A stretch of 64,000 nt of DNA, taken from the NCBI RefSeq assembly GCF_016916835.1, contig NZ_JAFFIX010000029.1, positions 1 through 64,000 on the forward strand, written 5' to 3'. The DNA is from Actinacidiphila bryophytorum (GTDB taxonomy: Bacteria; Actinomycetota; Actinomycetes; Streptomycetales; Streptomycetaceae). The translations under genes were made by a program, and so were the position numbers. Positions within the stretch are counted from its first letter, which is position 1. The number at the start of each line of letters is the position of its first letter. Shown here one piece after another: positions 1 through 8,428 of the stretch. The notes under the pieces were generated by a model. That model did not search any database. It was not told where the DNA came from and worked only from the letters and a program-made list of their open reading frames with translations.

Positions 1-120
1 GCCGAGGGCGGTGTCCCGGTCGCGGGCGCGGCCGGTGGCGATTACGCGTGCCCCCGCCTCGCGGGCGAGTTGCACCGCGAGGGACCTGGCGCCGCCGGCG
101 GCGCCGTGGACCAGCCGGCG
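1..120 (-). pseudogene. Fragment of a medium-chain (quinone-type) dehydrogenase/reductase
   Basis: The minus strand reads LVHGAAGGARSLAVQLA and then AGARVIATGRARDRD, the NAD(P)-binding segment of zinc-independent quinone-oxidoreductase/MDR proteins. The usual AAGGVGS is AAGGARS here, so the dinucleotide motif is altered. The frame runs off the left edge, so the C-terminal part is not visible. Only about 130 bases separate the fragment from the response-regulator gene, whereas a complete gene would need about 360 bases more for its N-terminal GroES-like domain, and no start codon is visible. I therefore read it as a decayed remnant. Bases 121-255 hold nothing else I can support. Confidence 0.4.
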
Positions 121-255
121 AGGATGGGAACGATCAGCGCGGCCGGGTCCGTGCCCGGGACGACGGCGGTCTGCTCGCCCGGCTCCAGCCGCGGCCTGGG
201 CTGCCGGCCGCCCGACGACGGCTCCTGCGCCCGGGCGGTCGTACGGGCGGCCCGG

Positions 256-933
256 TCACGTGGGCGGGTCGGGCCTGTGCGTGGGCCAGAAGTCCATGAG
301 GTCGCCGGGTGCCAGGCCGAGGGTGCGTTCGATGTCCGCCGGCGCGGTGTGCTGGAAGTGGTCGGCGGTGATGGTGGTCAGGTCGCGCCAGTAGCCGCGG
401 AGCGTCGATTCCGACAGGTGCATGCTGCGGCTCATCTCGGTGTAGGTCTGGCCGCGTGCCCTGCCCGCCAGGACCTGGCGCTGGCGCGGCGACAGGATGG
501 TGAGTGAGCCCTTGCGGACCAGGAGTTCGGTGAGGGCGATCAGGCTCTGCGGGATGACGACGTCGCCCTCGGCGACCTGGATGATGGCTTTGCCGACCTC
601 GGGCAGGGGCGCGGACTTGCGGATGAGGCCGCGCGCACCGGCGGCCATGCAGGCGGCGAGCACGAACCGGCGTTCCTCCTGGGTGTAGAGGCAGACGCGG
701 TAGCCCGCGGCGACCAGGTCGGCGACCGCGGCGACGCCCTGGGTGGCGTCCTGCTGGCCGCTGTTGGCCAGGTGGAGGTCGAGGACGGCGACGTCGGCCG
801 GCGGGCAGGCGTGCAGGGCGTCCTCGGCGCGGGCGTAGGCGGCGGCGAAGGTGATGTCCGGCAGGAGGGTGGGCAGGCCGAACCGGATCGCGGTGGCGTC
901 CTCGATGAGGATCGCGGTGAGCGGGCCGGTCAC
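256..933 (-). CDS. NarL/LuxR-family DNA-binding response regulator
   Basis: A 225-residue response regulator with an N-terminal receiver domain (about 1-120) and a C-terminal LuxR-type helix-turn-helix (about 145-210, LSPRQRQVLAGRARG). The receiver keeps the acidic pair E11/D12, the phospho-acceptor D52 in VAVLDLHL and the lysine in LIRKSAP, so it should be phosphorylated normally. Its start overlaps the stop of the adjacent histidine-kinase gene in an ATGA, so the two are translationally coupled and form a two-component system. It lies at the distal end of the minus-strand run that begins with the carrier protein at 25.6 kb, so it may share that transcript, but a link to the pyrrolyl-polyketide pathway is only positional. 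Confidence 0.85.
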   Translation of the reverse strand: MTGPLTAILIEDATAIRFGLPTLLPDITFAAAYARAEDALHACPPADVAVLDLHLANSGQQDATQGVAAVADLVAAGYRVCLYTQEERRFVLAACMAAGARGLIRKSAPLPEVGKAIIQVAEGDVVIPQSLIALTELLVRKGSLTILSPRQRQVLAGRARGQTYTEMSRSMHLSESTLRGYWRDLTTITADHFQHTAPADIERTLGLAPGDLMDFWPTHRPDPPT

Positions 934-2183
934 CGGGCGAGTTTCCCTTCGATGGTGACCTGGGTGCCCAGGCCGGGGGTTGAGCTGATCGTCGCGGTCA
1001 GGCGGTGGCGTCGCAGTTCAGCGACGACCTGCTGGGCAAGTCCGGTCCCGCGGGGGGTGGTGGCGGTGTCGAAACCGACGCCGTCATCGCGGATGGTGAC
1101 GATCCAGCGGCCGCGGTCCTCCTCGGCGTCGGCGTGGACGATGACCATTGTGGCGCGGGCGTGGCGGCGGACATTGTGCAGCACTCCGGCGACCGCGTCC
1201 CGGACCGCCTCGCCGGCGTTCGCGCCCACCATCACACCGTCCGCGAGGTCGACGGCCGGCTCCAGGCCGAGATCGGCGAACCCGGACATCCCCGCTTCGA
1301 GGACTTCGCGCAGCGCGACCTCCGCCGGTCCTGCCGGGTGCCGGTCACCGGGTGCGCTCGGGCTGCGGGTGTCAGAGCCGCGGCTGAGGTAAGCGCGCAT
1401 CCGCCGGACCTCGACAGCGGCCTGCTCGCGCAACTGGTCACGTGTGTCGGGAGGCAGGGCGGGGTCGATGAGCAGATGCATGATCGTCGTGGCATTGTGC
1501 ATGGTCAGCCGGGCGCGCTGTTCCTCCTCGCGCCGAGCGAGCTCGGCGACCCGGGCGTGAGCACGGTCGGCGGCGGCGGCGACGTGGCGGATGTAGCGGA
1601 CGACGACCTGGGCGACCGCGCCGAGAACGATCAACGTCAGGGTGTTGCCGGCGATCGTCGAGCGATTCGCTGCAGTGACAGCGCCGGCGACGAAGTACAC
1701 GTACGCAGCGCTGACGGCTCCGACCGCGGCGCACCAGGCGCCCGCGGGCAGTCCCGCCAGGCTCACCACCACGGCCAAGGCGTAGCCGGGTGCCCAGCCG
1801 ACCCAGGACCCGATGCGGTCGGGCACCGGCACCGCGAGCGTGCCGAGCAGCAGGAAGGCGACGCACAGCGCCACGTCCACCACGACGCCGACCGGCGACA
1901 GCCCGCGCCTGCGGACCAGGGCGAAGGTCACGACGCCGACCGCGTTGGCCGCGGCCAGCAGCCACAGAACCAGGTACAGGCGCGGTTCCTGACTGACCTT
2001 CATACCCCGGGGCAGCGAGGGGATCATCTGCAGGATCGTCGCGACCCGCGCACCGCCGTAGGCGAGCGCGAGCACGTTCTCCACCCCCGCGGCCGAGGTC
2101 GACGCCGCGAGCAGCCCCCGCAGCCGTGCCCTGCCCGAACCGTTCGCCGTGCCCCCGGTGATCACCTCGACATCCTGCCCCAT
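930..2183 (-). CDS. Membrane sensor histidine kinase (HisKA_3-like/HATPase)
   Basis: The N-terminal half has about five hydrophobic segments. A dimerisation region follows, with a probable phospho-acceptor His in the motif RLTMHNATTIMHLL, and then a HATPase domain with N box (VLHNVRRHA) and G box (DDGVGFD). It is the partner of the downstream response regulator (ATGA overlap). The ATG at 2183 follows a GAGGGGG Shine-Dalgarno-like run. An in-frame GTG at 2231 would add 16 residues but has no ribosome-binding site. The epsilon-subunit stop lies only about 90 bases upstream on the same strand, so co-transcription with the biosynthetic operon is possible. The signal sensed is unknown. Confidence 0.8.
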   Translation of the reverse strand: MGQDVEVITGGTANGSGRARLRGLLAASTSAAGVENVLALAYGGARVATILQMIPSLPRGMKVSQEPRLYLVLWLLAAANAVGVVTFALVRRRGLSPVGVVVDVALCVAFLLLGTLAVPVPDRIGSWVGWAPGYALAVVVSLAGLPAGAWCAAVGAVSAAYVYFVAGAVTAANRSTIAGNTLTLIVLGAVAQVVVRYIRHVAAAADRAHARVAELARREEEQRARLTMHNATTIMHLLIDPALPPDTRDQLREQAAVEVRRMRAYLSRGSDTRSPSAPGDRHPAGPAEVALREVLEAGMSGFADLGLEPAVDLADGVMVGANAGEAVRDAVAGVLHNVRRHARATMVIVHADAEEDRGRWIVTIRDDGVGFDTATTPRGTGLAQQVVAELRRHRLTATISSTPGLGTQVTIEGKLAR

Positions 2184-2270
2184 CCCCCTCGGCGCGGTCG
2201 CAGGTTCGGCGCATCGGAACGGGGCGCGCACCGCCGAGACAGGGGAGGTGTTCGCTTGGACGTCCCCCGT

Positions 2271-2588
2271 TCAGGACGTCCAGGCGCTGCGGCGCCAGGC
2301 GCCCGCGCCGGGGGCGGGGACACCGGTCATCACGAAGGGCCGGACGGGCGGGTGGGCGGCAGCCTCCCGCCCGCCGCCGCGAGCGGCCACCACCTCGCGC
2401 TCTGCGGCCGCGGTCAGCCCTGCCCAGACCACCAGCACGGCCGCGAGCTCCTCGGCGGCCGGCGCGCCGCGCACCACGCGCACGTCCACGCCGCGAGGCA
2501 GCTCTCCGTTCGTCTCTCCGCCCGCTCGGCGCGCCCGCTCGGGTGTCGCCGTCCACCGCGCACCGGCGGCTTCGCGTGCGGCGCTCAC
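2271..2588 (-). CDS. accE: Acyl-CoA carboxylase epsilon subunit
   Basis: A 105-residue protein with the actinobacterial acyl-CoA carboxylase epsilon signature: [19 protein letters not shown] in the middle and the terminal AWRRSAW motif. The epsilon subunit stabilises the beta-subunit hexamer. The start is a GTG (2588) that overlaps the beta-subunit stop as GTGA, the arrangement usual for this pair. The stretch between the start and the conserved part is Arg/Ala/Gly rich. No alpha (biotin carboxylase/BCCP) subunit is present in the window, so one must be supplied from elsewhere in the genome, as is normal for pathway-specific beta/epsilon pairs. Confidence 0.8.
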   Translation of the reverse strand: MSAAREAAGARWTATPERARRAGGETNGELPRGVDVRVVRGAPAAEELAAVLVVWAGLTAAAEREVVAARGGGREAAAHPPVRPFVMTGVPAPGAGAWRRSAWTS

Positions 2589-4198
2589 AGCGGGATGTTC
2601 CCGTGCTTGCGGGGCAGCCGGGTGATCCGCTTGTCGGCCAGGGCGCGCAGCGCCAGTGCCACCTGGCGGCGGGTCTCCCGCGGCATGATCACCACGTCCA
2701 CGTAGCCCCGCTCGGCTGCCCGGTAGGGGTTGCACAGCGCCTCCTCGTACTCGGCGCGCAGCCGCTCGCGTGTCGCCTCGGGGTCGTCCGCCTGCTCGAC
2801 GGCCTTGCGGTGCAGCACCGTGACCGCGCTCTGCCCGCCCATCACGGCGATCTCGGCCGTGGGCCAGGCGAGGTTGACGTCGATGCCCAGGTGCTTGGAG
2901 CCCATCACGCCGTAACCGCCGCCGTACGCCTTGCGGGTGACCACGGTGACGGTGGGGACGGTGGCCTCGGCGTAGGCGTAGATGAGTTTCGCGCCCCGGC
3001 GGATGATGCCGCCGCGCTCCTGGTCCAGGCCGGGCAGGAACCCGGGGACGTCCACGAAGGACAGGACGGGGACGTGGAAGGCGTCGCAGGTGCGGATGAA
3101 GCGGGCGGCCTTCTCGCTGGCGTCGATGTCGAGCGCGCCGGCCATGACCAGCGGCTGGTTGGCGACCACGCCGACGCTGCGGCCTTCGACCCGGCCGAAG
3201 CCGCAGATCACATTGCGGGCGAACAGCGGCTGCACTTCGAGGAGTTCACCGTCGTCGAGGACGGCCATCAGCACCTGGTGCATGTCGTAGGGACGGTTCT
3301 GCTCGTCGGGGACGAGGGTGTCGAGTGCCAGGTCCGCCGCGCTGAAGCCGTCGAGGTCCACCGTGGGGGCGTACGTGTCCACCGGCACCTCGGACATGTT
3401 GTTGCTCGGCAGGTGGCCGAGGAGCAGCCGGACGTACTCGAAGGCGTCCTTCTCGTCGCGGGCCAGGTAGTGGGCGTTGCCGGAGACGGTGCTGTGCACG
3501 GTGGCGCCGCCGAGTTCCTCGCGGTCGATGCGCTGGCCGGTGACGGCGTGCAGAACCTCGGGGCCGGTGACGAACATGTGGGAGATGCCGTCGACCATCA
3601 CCACGAAGTCGGTGATGGCCGGCGCGTAGACGGCGCCGCCGGCGCAGGGCCCGGTCATCAGCGAGATCTGCGGGATCACCCCGGAGCCCTGGACCTGGCG
3701 CCTGACCAGCTCGGCGTAGTAGGCGAGCGCGACGACGCCCTCCTGGATGCGGGCGCCGCCGGAGTCGTTGATGCCGATGACCGGGCAGCCGGTGCGCAGC
3801 GCCAGGTCCATGACCTTGATGATCTTCTCGCCGTAGACCTCGCCCAGCGCGCCGCCGAAGACGGTGAAGTCCTGGGCGAACAGGCACACCCGGCGCCCGT
3901 CGATGGTGGCGTGGCCGGTCACCACACCGTCGCCGAGGGGGCGCTGGCGCTCCATGCCGAAGTCGTGGCTGCGGTGCCGGGCCATCGCGTCCAGCTCGAC
4001 GAAGCTGTCCGGGTCGACCAGCGCCTCGATGCGCTCGCGGGCGGTCAGCTTGCCCTTCTCGTGCTGCTTGCGGACGCTCGGCGAGTCCTCGGCCGCCGCG
4101 CGCAACTGCTCGCGGCGGCGCTCCAGTTCGGCCAGCCGGGCAGCGGTGCCTGACCGTTCCTGCGGGGTCGGGCGGGGGGCTGCGGGTGTGTCCGACAC
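2585..4198 (-). CDS. Acyl-CoA carboxylase beta subunit (carboxyltransferase), probably for medium-chain acyl-CoA
   Basis: A 537-residue carboxyltransferase of the propionyl/acetyl-CoA carboxylase beta family, with the usual length and crotonase-fold motifs ([36 protein letters not shown]). It would move CO2 from biotin to the alpha carbon of an acyl-CoA. In this family a single residue governs chain length: Asp in propionyl-type (AYDVM) and Ile in acetyl-type (AYIVM). Here the motif is GGGYGVM, with Gly430 at that place, suggesting an enlarged pocket. With a fatty-acyl-AMP ligase next door this points to an alkylmalonyl extender for the PKS (inference). The GTG start at 4198 has an AGGGAGG ribosome-binding site. 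Confidence 0.88.
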   Translation of the reverse strand: MSDTPAAPRPTPQERSGTAARLAELERRREQLRAAAEDSPSVRKQHEKGKLTARERIEALVDPDSFVELDAMARHRSHDFGMERQRPLGDGVVTGHATIDGRRVCLFAQDFTVFGGALGEVYGEKIIKVMDLALRTGCPVIGINDSGGARIQEGVVALAYYAELVRRQVQGSGVIPQISLMTGPCAGGAVYAPAITDFVVMVDGISHMFVTGPEVLHAVTGQRIDREELGGATVHSTVSGNAHYLARDEKDAFEYVRLLLGHLPSNNMSEVPVDTYAPTVDLDGFSAADLALDTLVPDEQNRPYDMHQVLMAVLDDGELLEVQPLFARNVICGFGRVEGRSVGVVANQPLVMAGALDIDASEKAARFIRTCDAFHVPVLSFVDVPGFLPGLDQERGGIIRRGAKLIYAYAEATVPTVTVVTRKAYGGGYGVMGSKHLGIDVNLAWPTAEIAVMGGQSAVTVLHRKAVEQADDPEATRERLRAEYEEALCNPYRAAERGYVDVVIMPRETRRQVALALRALADKRITRLPRKHGNIPL

Positions 4199-4245
4199 GG
4201 GCGGGGTACCTCCCTGGGTACGCGGGCGGCGGGAAGAGCGGCGGA

Positions 4246-6009
4246 TCAGCGGGCGCCGACGGCCGCCGCCGCGAGCGTGCCGTCCTCGTACAGGCCGCGG
4301 GCGGCGCGGCGCTGCACCTTGCCGCTGGTGGTCTTGGGCAGGCTGCCGCGCCGCACCAGCAGCACCTCGGCGGTCTCCAGCCGGTGGTTGTCCCACACCG
4401 TGTCGCGCACCAGCCGGCGCAGCAGCTCCGGCTCGACCGCGCGGGCGGTGCGCCCGTCCACCTCGACCACCACGACCAGGCGCTCGGTGGAGCCGTCGTC
4501 GACGGAGAAGGCGGCGGCGCAGTTGGGGTGCAGCCCCGGCGCGCTGGATTCGGCGGACAGTTCGATGTCCTGCGGGTAGTAGTTGCGGCCGGTGCGCACG
4601 ATGACGTCCTTGAGCCTGCCGTTGACGAACAGCTCGCCGTCGTGCAGGAAGCCGAGGTCGCCGGTGCGCAGGTAGGTGCGGCTGTCGGCGGGGCGGGCGG
4701 CGGGGCGGGCGCGGAAGACCTGCTCGGTCAGCTCGGGCCGGCCGTGGTAGCCGCCGGCCACGCAGGGGCCGCTCACCCAGATCTCCCCGACCGTGTCCTC
4801 GCCGGCCGGCACCAGGCTGTCCGGGTCCACGATCAGCACCCGGGTCTCGCCGACCGGCCTGCCGCAGCCCACCAGCGGGCTGGCGCCGGGAGTTCCGGCG
4901 GGCCGGGGCGTGACCCGGCCGTCGCGCCGGGCATCGTCGGACAGCCACAGGACGGTCGGCGGCTTGTCACAGCAATCGCCGGTGGCCTTCAGGGTGTTCT
5001 CGGCCAGGCCGAAGCCGGGGCACATCGCGCGCGCGTCGAAGCCGTGCGGGGCGAAGGCGGCGGTGAACGCCTCGATGGCGCGCCAGCGCACCGGCTCGGC
5101 ACCGTTGGCCGCCACCCGCCAGCAGGACAGGTCGAGCCCTTCGGGCACCGCCCCGGCGTCCGCGGCCTTCACGCACAGTTCGTAGGCGAAGCTGGGCGCG
5201 GCGGCGTGGGTGCCGCGGAACCGCGAGATCGCCTCCAGCCAGCGCGCCGGGCGGCGGATGAACGCCTCGGGCGCCATCAGGTGGGCGGGCACCCCGGCGA
5301 GCAGCGGCAGCACCACCCCGAAGAGCATGCCCATGTCGTGGAAGAGCGGCAGCCAGGAGACCACGACCCCGTCGGAGCCGCACGGCCACGTCTCCTGGGT
5401 TTCCACCGCGTTGTGGAGGAAGTTGGCGTGGGAGACGACGACGCCCTTGGGGTCGCCGGTGGATCCCGAGGTGTACTGCAGCAGTGCCGGGGCGTCCTGT
5501 TCCGGCGGCGGCGGCAGCATCGCGGTGTCGATGCCCGAGGCCACCGGCAGGGTGTCGGTGGCGACCAGGTCCAGGCCGGCGAGCTCGGGGCCGTCGCCGA
5601 AGCGCTCCAGCAGGTCGGCGCGCACGGCGGCGGTGGTCAGCACGGTGCGGGTGCCGGCGTCCCGGGCGACGCGCCGCACCCGGTCCAGCGAGCGGGCCCG
5701 GGTGGGCACCTGCAGGGGCGCGGCGACCACGCCGGCCCGCATGCAGCCGAGCAGGGTCCTCACGAACTCCAGGCCCGAGGGGTAGAGCAGCAGGGCGGGG
5801 CGTCCGGCGAGCCCGAAGGCGACGAACGCGGCGGCGCGGGAGGCGGCCGCGTCCGCCAGCGCCCCGTAGGTGAGGGGCGGTTCGGGATGTTCGCCGTCGC
5901 GCAGGAAGACGTAGGCGGTGTCGTTCGGCTGCTTCTCACCGCGGGCGGCGAGGGCGTCGATGAGCGTGTACACCCCGTGGGTGACGCGCTCGGTGAGCTC
6001 GGCGGTCAT
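4246..6009 (-). CDS. Fatty-acyl-AMP ligase (FAAL-type adenylating enzyme)
   Basis: A 587-residue member of the ANL superfamily that activates a carboxylic acid as acyl-AMP. The sequence shows the ATP-binding loop [11 protein letters not shown] and the FAAL-type blocks [41 protein letters not shown] and GLAENTL, plus the hinge and C-terminal region ([26 protein letters not shown]). FAALs usually load fatty acids onto acyl carriers, and some relatives form CoA esters. Sitting between a flavin reductase (ATGA overlap at 6006-6009) and a carboxylase with an open pocket, it most likely activates the medium-chain acid that becomes the alkylmalonyl unit. Loading a separate acyl starter is the alternative. 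Confidence 0.85.
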   Translation of the reverse strand: MTAELTERVTHGVYTLIDALAARGEKQPNDTAYVFLRDGEHPEPPLTYGALADAAASRAAAFVAFGLAGRPALLLYPSGLEFVRTLLGCMRAGVVAAPLQVPTRARSLDRVRRVARDAGTRTVLTTAAVRADLLERFGDGPELAGLDLVATDTLPVASGIDTAMLPPPPEQDAPALLQYTSGSTGDPKGVVVSHANFLHNAVETQETWPCGSDGVVVSWLPLFHDMGMLFGVVLPLLAGVPAHLMAPEAFIRRPARWLEAISRFRGTHAAAPSFAYELCVKAADAGAVPEGLDLSCWRVAANGAEPVRWRAIEAFTAAFAPHGFDARAMCPGFGLAENTLKATGDCCDKPPTVLWLSDDARRDGRVTPRPAGTPGASPLVGCGRPVGETRVLIVDPDSLVPAGEDTVGEIWVSGPCVAGGYHGRPELTEQVFRARPAARPADSRTYLRTGDLGFLHDGELFVNGRLKDVIVRTGRNYYPQDIELSAESSAPGLHPNCAAAFSVDDGSTERLVVVVEVDGRTARAVEPELLRRLVRDTVWDNHRLETAEVLLVRRGSLPKTTSGKVQRRAARGLYEDGTLAAAAVGAR

Positions 6010-6686
6010 CGTTCGCACTCCTTGTCGAGCCGGGCGAGCCGCCCGCGGTAGAAGGTGAGGGGGTCGTCGCGGTCGGCCGCGGCGCGCTCGCCGAGGACGC
6101 CCAGGGCGGTCACGGCGCCGACGACGATCCGGTGGTCGCCGCCGGGGTACTCCTCGGCGAGCCTGCACTCCAGGTAGCCGACGCTGCCGCGCAGCACGGG
6201 CGCGCCGGTGGCGCCGGTCAGGCAGTCCAGACCGTCGAAGGACGGCAGTCCCTTCCCGGCGAAGTCCATGGCCACACCGCTCTGTCCCGCGGCGAGGATG
6301 CTCACCGCGAACTGCCCGCCGGCACGGATCGCGGTCAGCAGCCGCGAGTCGTGCCGCAGGCAGAACAGCACCCAGGGAGGGTCGAGGGAGACGGAGGTGA
6401 AGGAGTTCACCGTCGCGCCGATCCAGCCCTCGTCGGCGACGGCGGTGACGACGGTGACGCCGGTCGCGAAGTGGCCGCACACCCGGCGCATGGCAGCAGG
6501 GTCGGGGCTCATCGCCTCGCCGCCGAAGGGCGGTTCGGTACCGCCGTCGGCGAACTCGCCGCCGCCCGCCGGGTCCTGGGCGTTCGCACCGGGGCCGTCC
6601 GGCGACGGGGCGTTCAGGGTCCGGCCGTTCCGGGCCTGGGCGAGGGGCGGCGGGAGCAGGGTTCGCGCACCGGGGTCACTCGCCAT
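6006..6686 (-). CDS. Flavin reductase supplying reduced flavin to the halogenases
   Basis: A flavin-reductase-like (FMN-binding split barrel) protein. The conserved core begins near residue 66 (VCGHFATGVTVVTAV) and contains GATVNSFTSVSLDPP and the terminal PLTFYRGRL, typical of NAD(P)H:flavin reductases that accompany flavin-dependent monooxygenases and halogenases. The ATG at 6686 overlaps the preceding gene and gives 226 residues with a Gly/Pro-rich 58-residue extension. An internal ATG at 6512, preceded by GGCGAGG, gives the usual family length of about 168 residues and may be the true start. Its role in the cluster is to deliver FADH2 to the two or three FAD enzymes encoded alongside. Confidence 0.85.
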   Translation of the reverse strand: MASDPGARTLLPPPLAQARNGRTLNAPSPDGPGANAQDPAGGGEFADGGTEPPFGGEAMSPDPAAMRRVCGHFATGVTVVTAVADEGWIGATVNSFTSVSLDPPWVLFCLRHDSRLLTAIRAGGQFAVSILAAGQSGVAMDFAGKGLPSFDGLDCLTGATGAPVLRGSVGYLECRLAEEYPGGDHRIVVGAVTALGVLGERAAADRDDPLTFYRGRLARLDKECER

Positions 6687-8349
6687 GGCCGAGGTCCTTG
6701 CCGCCGCCGCGCAGCCCGTAGGGGCGCACCAGGCGCTGCACCGAGGGCTGCGCCTCGCCGCGCACCCAGCGCAGGGTGCGCAGCCGGCCCCGAAGGCTCA
6801 GCACGTACTCCAGGTCGTCCGGGTCGCCGAATCCGTAGATCGGCGGGACGATCCGGTCCTGCCGCAGCCGCAGCATGATGCGGTCGGCGGCCTGCCGAGG
6901 TCCGGTCTCACCCTCGGCCACGCCCCGGCACAGCGCGAGGGTGAGGTCCAGCAGCTCGTTGTACTCCGGGACCGTGTAGTGGCAGGCGCCGAGCGCCGGG
7001 TCGGCGCGCAGCCCGGCCAGCGCGGACTCCGAAGCGCCCGCGGCCAGTTCCTTGGAGCTGCGCTTGAGGGACAGCGCGTCGAACATCGTGCCCAGCAGCC
7101 ACACCCGCGCCAGCGCGCTCCACAGCTCGAACGAGCCGCTGGCCGTGAGCGCGGCGCCCACCAGGGCGTCGTGCCGGTCGGCCATACCGTGCTGGAGCCG
7201 CTCCAGGTAGCGGAAGCGGCCCGCGGAGAAGTCGCCGTCGCGGGCGGCGGCCAGCACGTCCCCGGCGGCCACCAGGACCAGTTGGGCGGAGGCGTACAGG
7301 TCGCGGCCGAGCAGCGGGTCGCCGCCGAGCGCGGCCCGGTCGAGCAGCAGCATCCGCTCGCCCGCGGTGCGCGAGGCCCGCCAGTGCGTCGCCTCGTCGC
7401 TCCACGAGGCGGTCGGATGGGCGCCGGCAAGCTGGGCGGCCATCGCCGGGTGGCGCTCGGCGTGCCGCAGCACCTCCCGCCACAGTTCCTCGGTGCGGTG
7501 CCCGGCCGCCGCGGGATGGCGGCCGGGGTCGAGGGACAGGGTGACGACCGCCGGCACGTTCGGCGGCGGGGTGCCGTCGCCGTTGCGGAAGTGGCCGACC
7601 TGCAGCCAGCCGCCGTCGAAGACGTGGGTGAGGACGCCGTGCGACCACGGGTGGGAGCCGGGCCGCGGCGGCGCCAGCCGCTCGTAGGGCCGCACGCCGA
7701 CGGCGTGGAAGCCGTAGCTGCGGGTCGCCTGGACGCTCACCCGCTCGGCGCCGATGGCGCGGGCCACCGCCGAGTCGGGGCCCTCGGTGTCGACCACCAT
7801 GCCGGTGCGCAGCTCCTGCCCGGACTTCAGGGAGAGCCGCACGCAGCCGTCCTCGACGACCGCCTTCTCCACCCGGGTGTGCTGCCGCACCCGCACGCCG
7901 CGCTGCACGGCCCTGGCCAGCAGCCAGGCGTCCAGGTCGGGCCGGTGGAAGTGGCTCTCGCCGTGCTCGGAGGGGACGTTGAACTGGAGGCTGCGGCCGG
8001 CCCGGTGCTCCTGGCCGGGCTCGTGGTGGGCGAAGCCCCAGGTGCGGTGGACGCCGGAGCTGTGCGAGACCTCCGTGCGCACCCGGCCCGCGTCGGCGAG
8101 CAGGGCCGCCTCCGGAAGCCCGAAGCGGGTGGCGATCAGCTCGTAGAGGAACGAGGTGCACGGCAGGGTCGCCTCGCCCCCGACGACGCGCGGCACCTGG
8201 TCCTCGCCGAGCAGTTGCACCGCCAGGCCGCCTCGGGCGAGCGCGGTGGCCAGCAAGGTGCCGGTGATTCCGGTGCCGAGGATCGTCACGTCCGCGTCGT
8301 GCGCCGCGCGGTCTCCGTGGTTGTCGGGTTGGCTGGTCATCTTCCCCAT
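6676..8349 (-). CDS. Flavin-dependent halogenase homologue lacking halogenase signature residues
   Basis: A 557-residue FAD protein aligned along its whole length with the neighbouring halogenase. It keeps a Rossmann GxGxxG (GTGITG, residues 25-30) and GGEATLP. The lysine that guides hypochlorous acid in halogenases (K87 in the neighbour, in GVKRNFGF) is His101 here (GVHRTWGF). The WxWxIP motif that suppresses monooxygenation is WLQVGH (248-253). Both changes argue against normal chlorination. It may be a flavin oxygenase/oxidase, a structural partner or an inactive relic. The ATG at 8349 is chosen from context, with a second in-frame ATG at 8340. It overlaps the flavin reductase by 11 bases and is part of the same operon. 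Confidence 0.75.
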   Translation of the reverse strand: MGKMTSQPDNHGDRAAHDADVTILGTGITGTLLATALARGGLAVQLLGEDQVPRVVGGEATLPCTSFLYELIATRFGLPEAALLADAGRVRTEVSHSSGVHRTWGFAHHEPGQEHRAGRSLQFNVPSEHGESHFHRPDLDAWLLARAVQRGVRVRQHTRVEKAVVEDGCVRLSLKSGQELRTGMVVDTEGPDSAVARAIGAERVSVQATRSYGFHAVGVRPYERLAPPRPGSHPWSHGVLTHVFDGGWLQVGHFRNGDGTPPPNVPAVVTLSLDPGRHPAAAGHRTEELWREVLRHAERHPAMAAQLAGAHPTASWSDEATHWRASRTAGERMLLLDRAALGGDPLLGRDLYASAQLVLVAAGDVLAAARDGDFSAGRFRYLERLQHGMADRHDALVGAALTASGSFELWSALARVWLLGTMFDALSLKRSSKELAAGASESALAGLRADPALGACHYTVPEYNELLDLTLALCRGVAEGETGPRQAADRIMLRLRQDRIVPPIYGFGDPDDLEYVLSLRGRLRTLRWVRGEAQPSVQRLVRPYGLRGGGKDLGHGE

Positions 8350-8428
8350 CACCTGCTCGGATCGGGCACGGTTCGGTGTGCCGGTCGGGTGCTGCCGCGC
8401 GGCGGCCGCGGCCGCGCGCACCTGCGGG

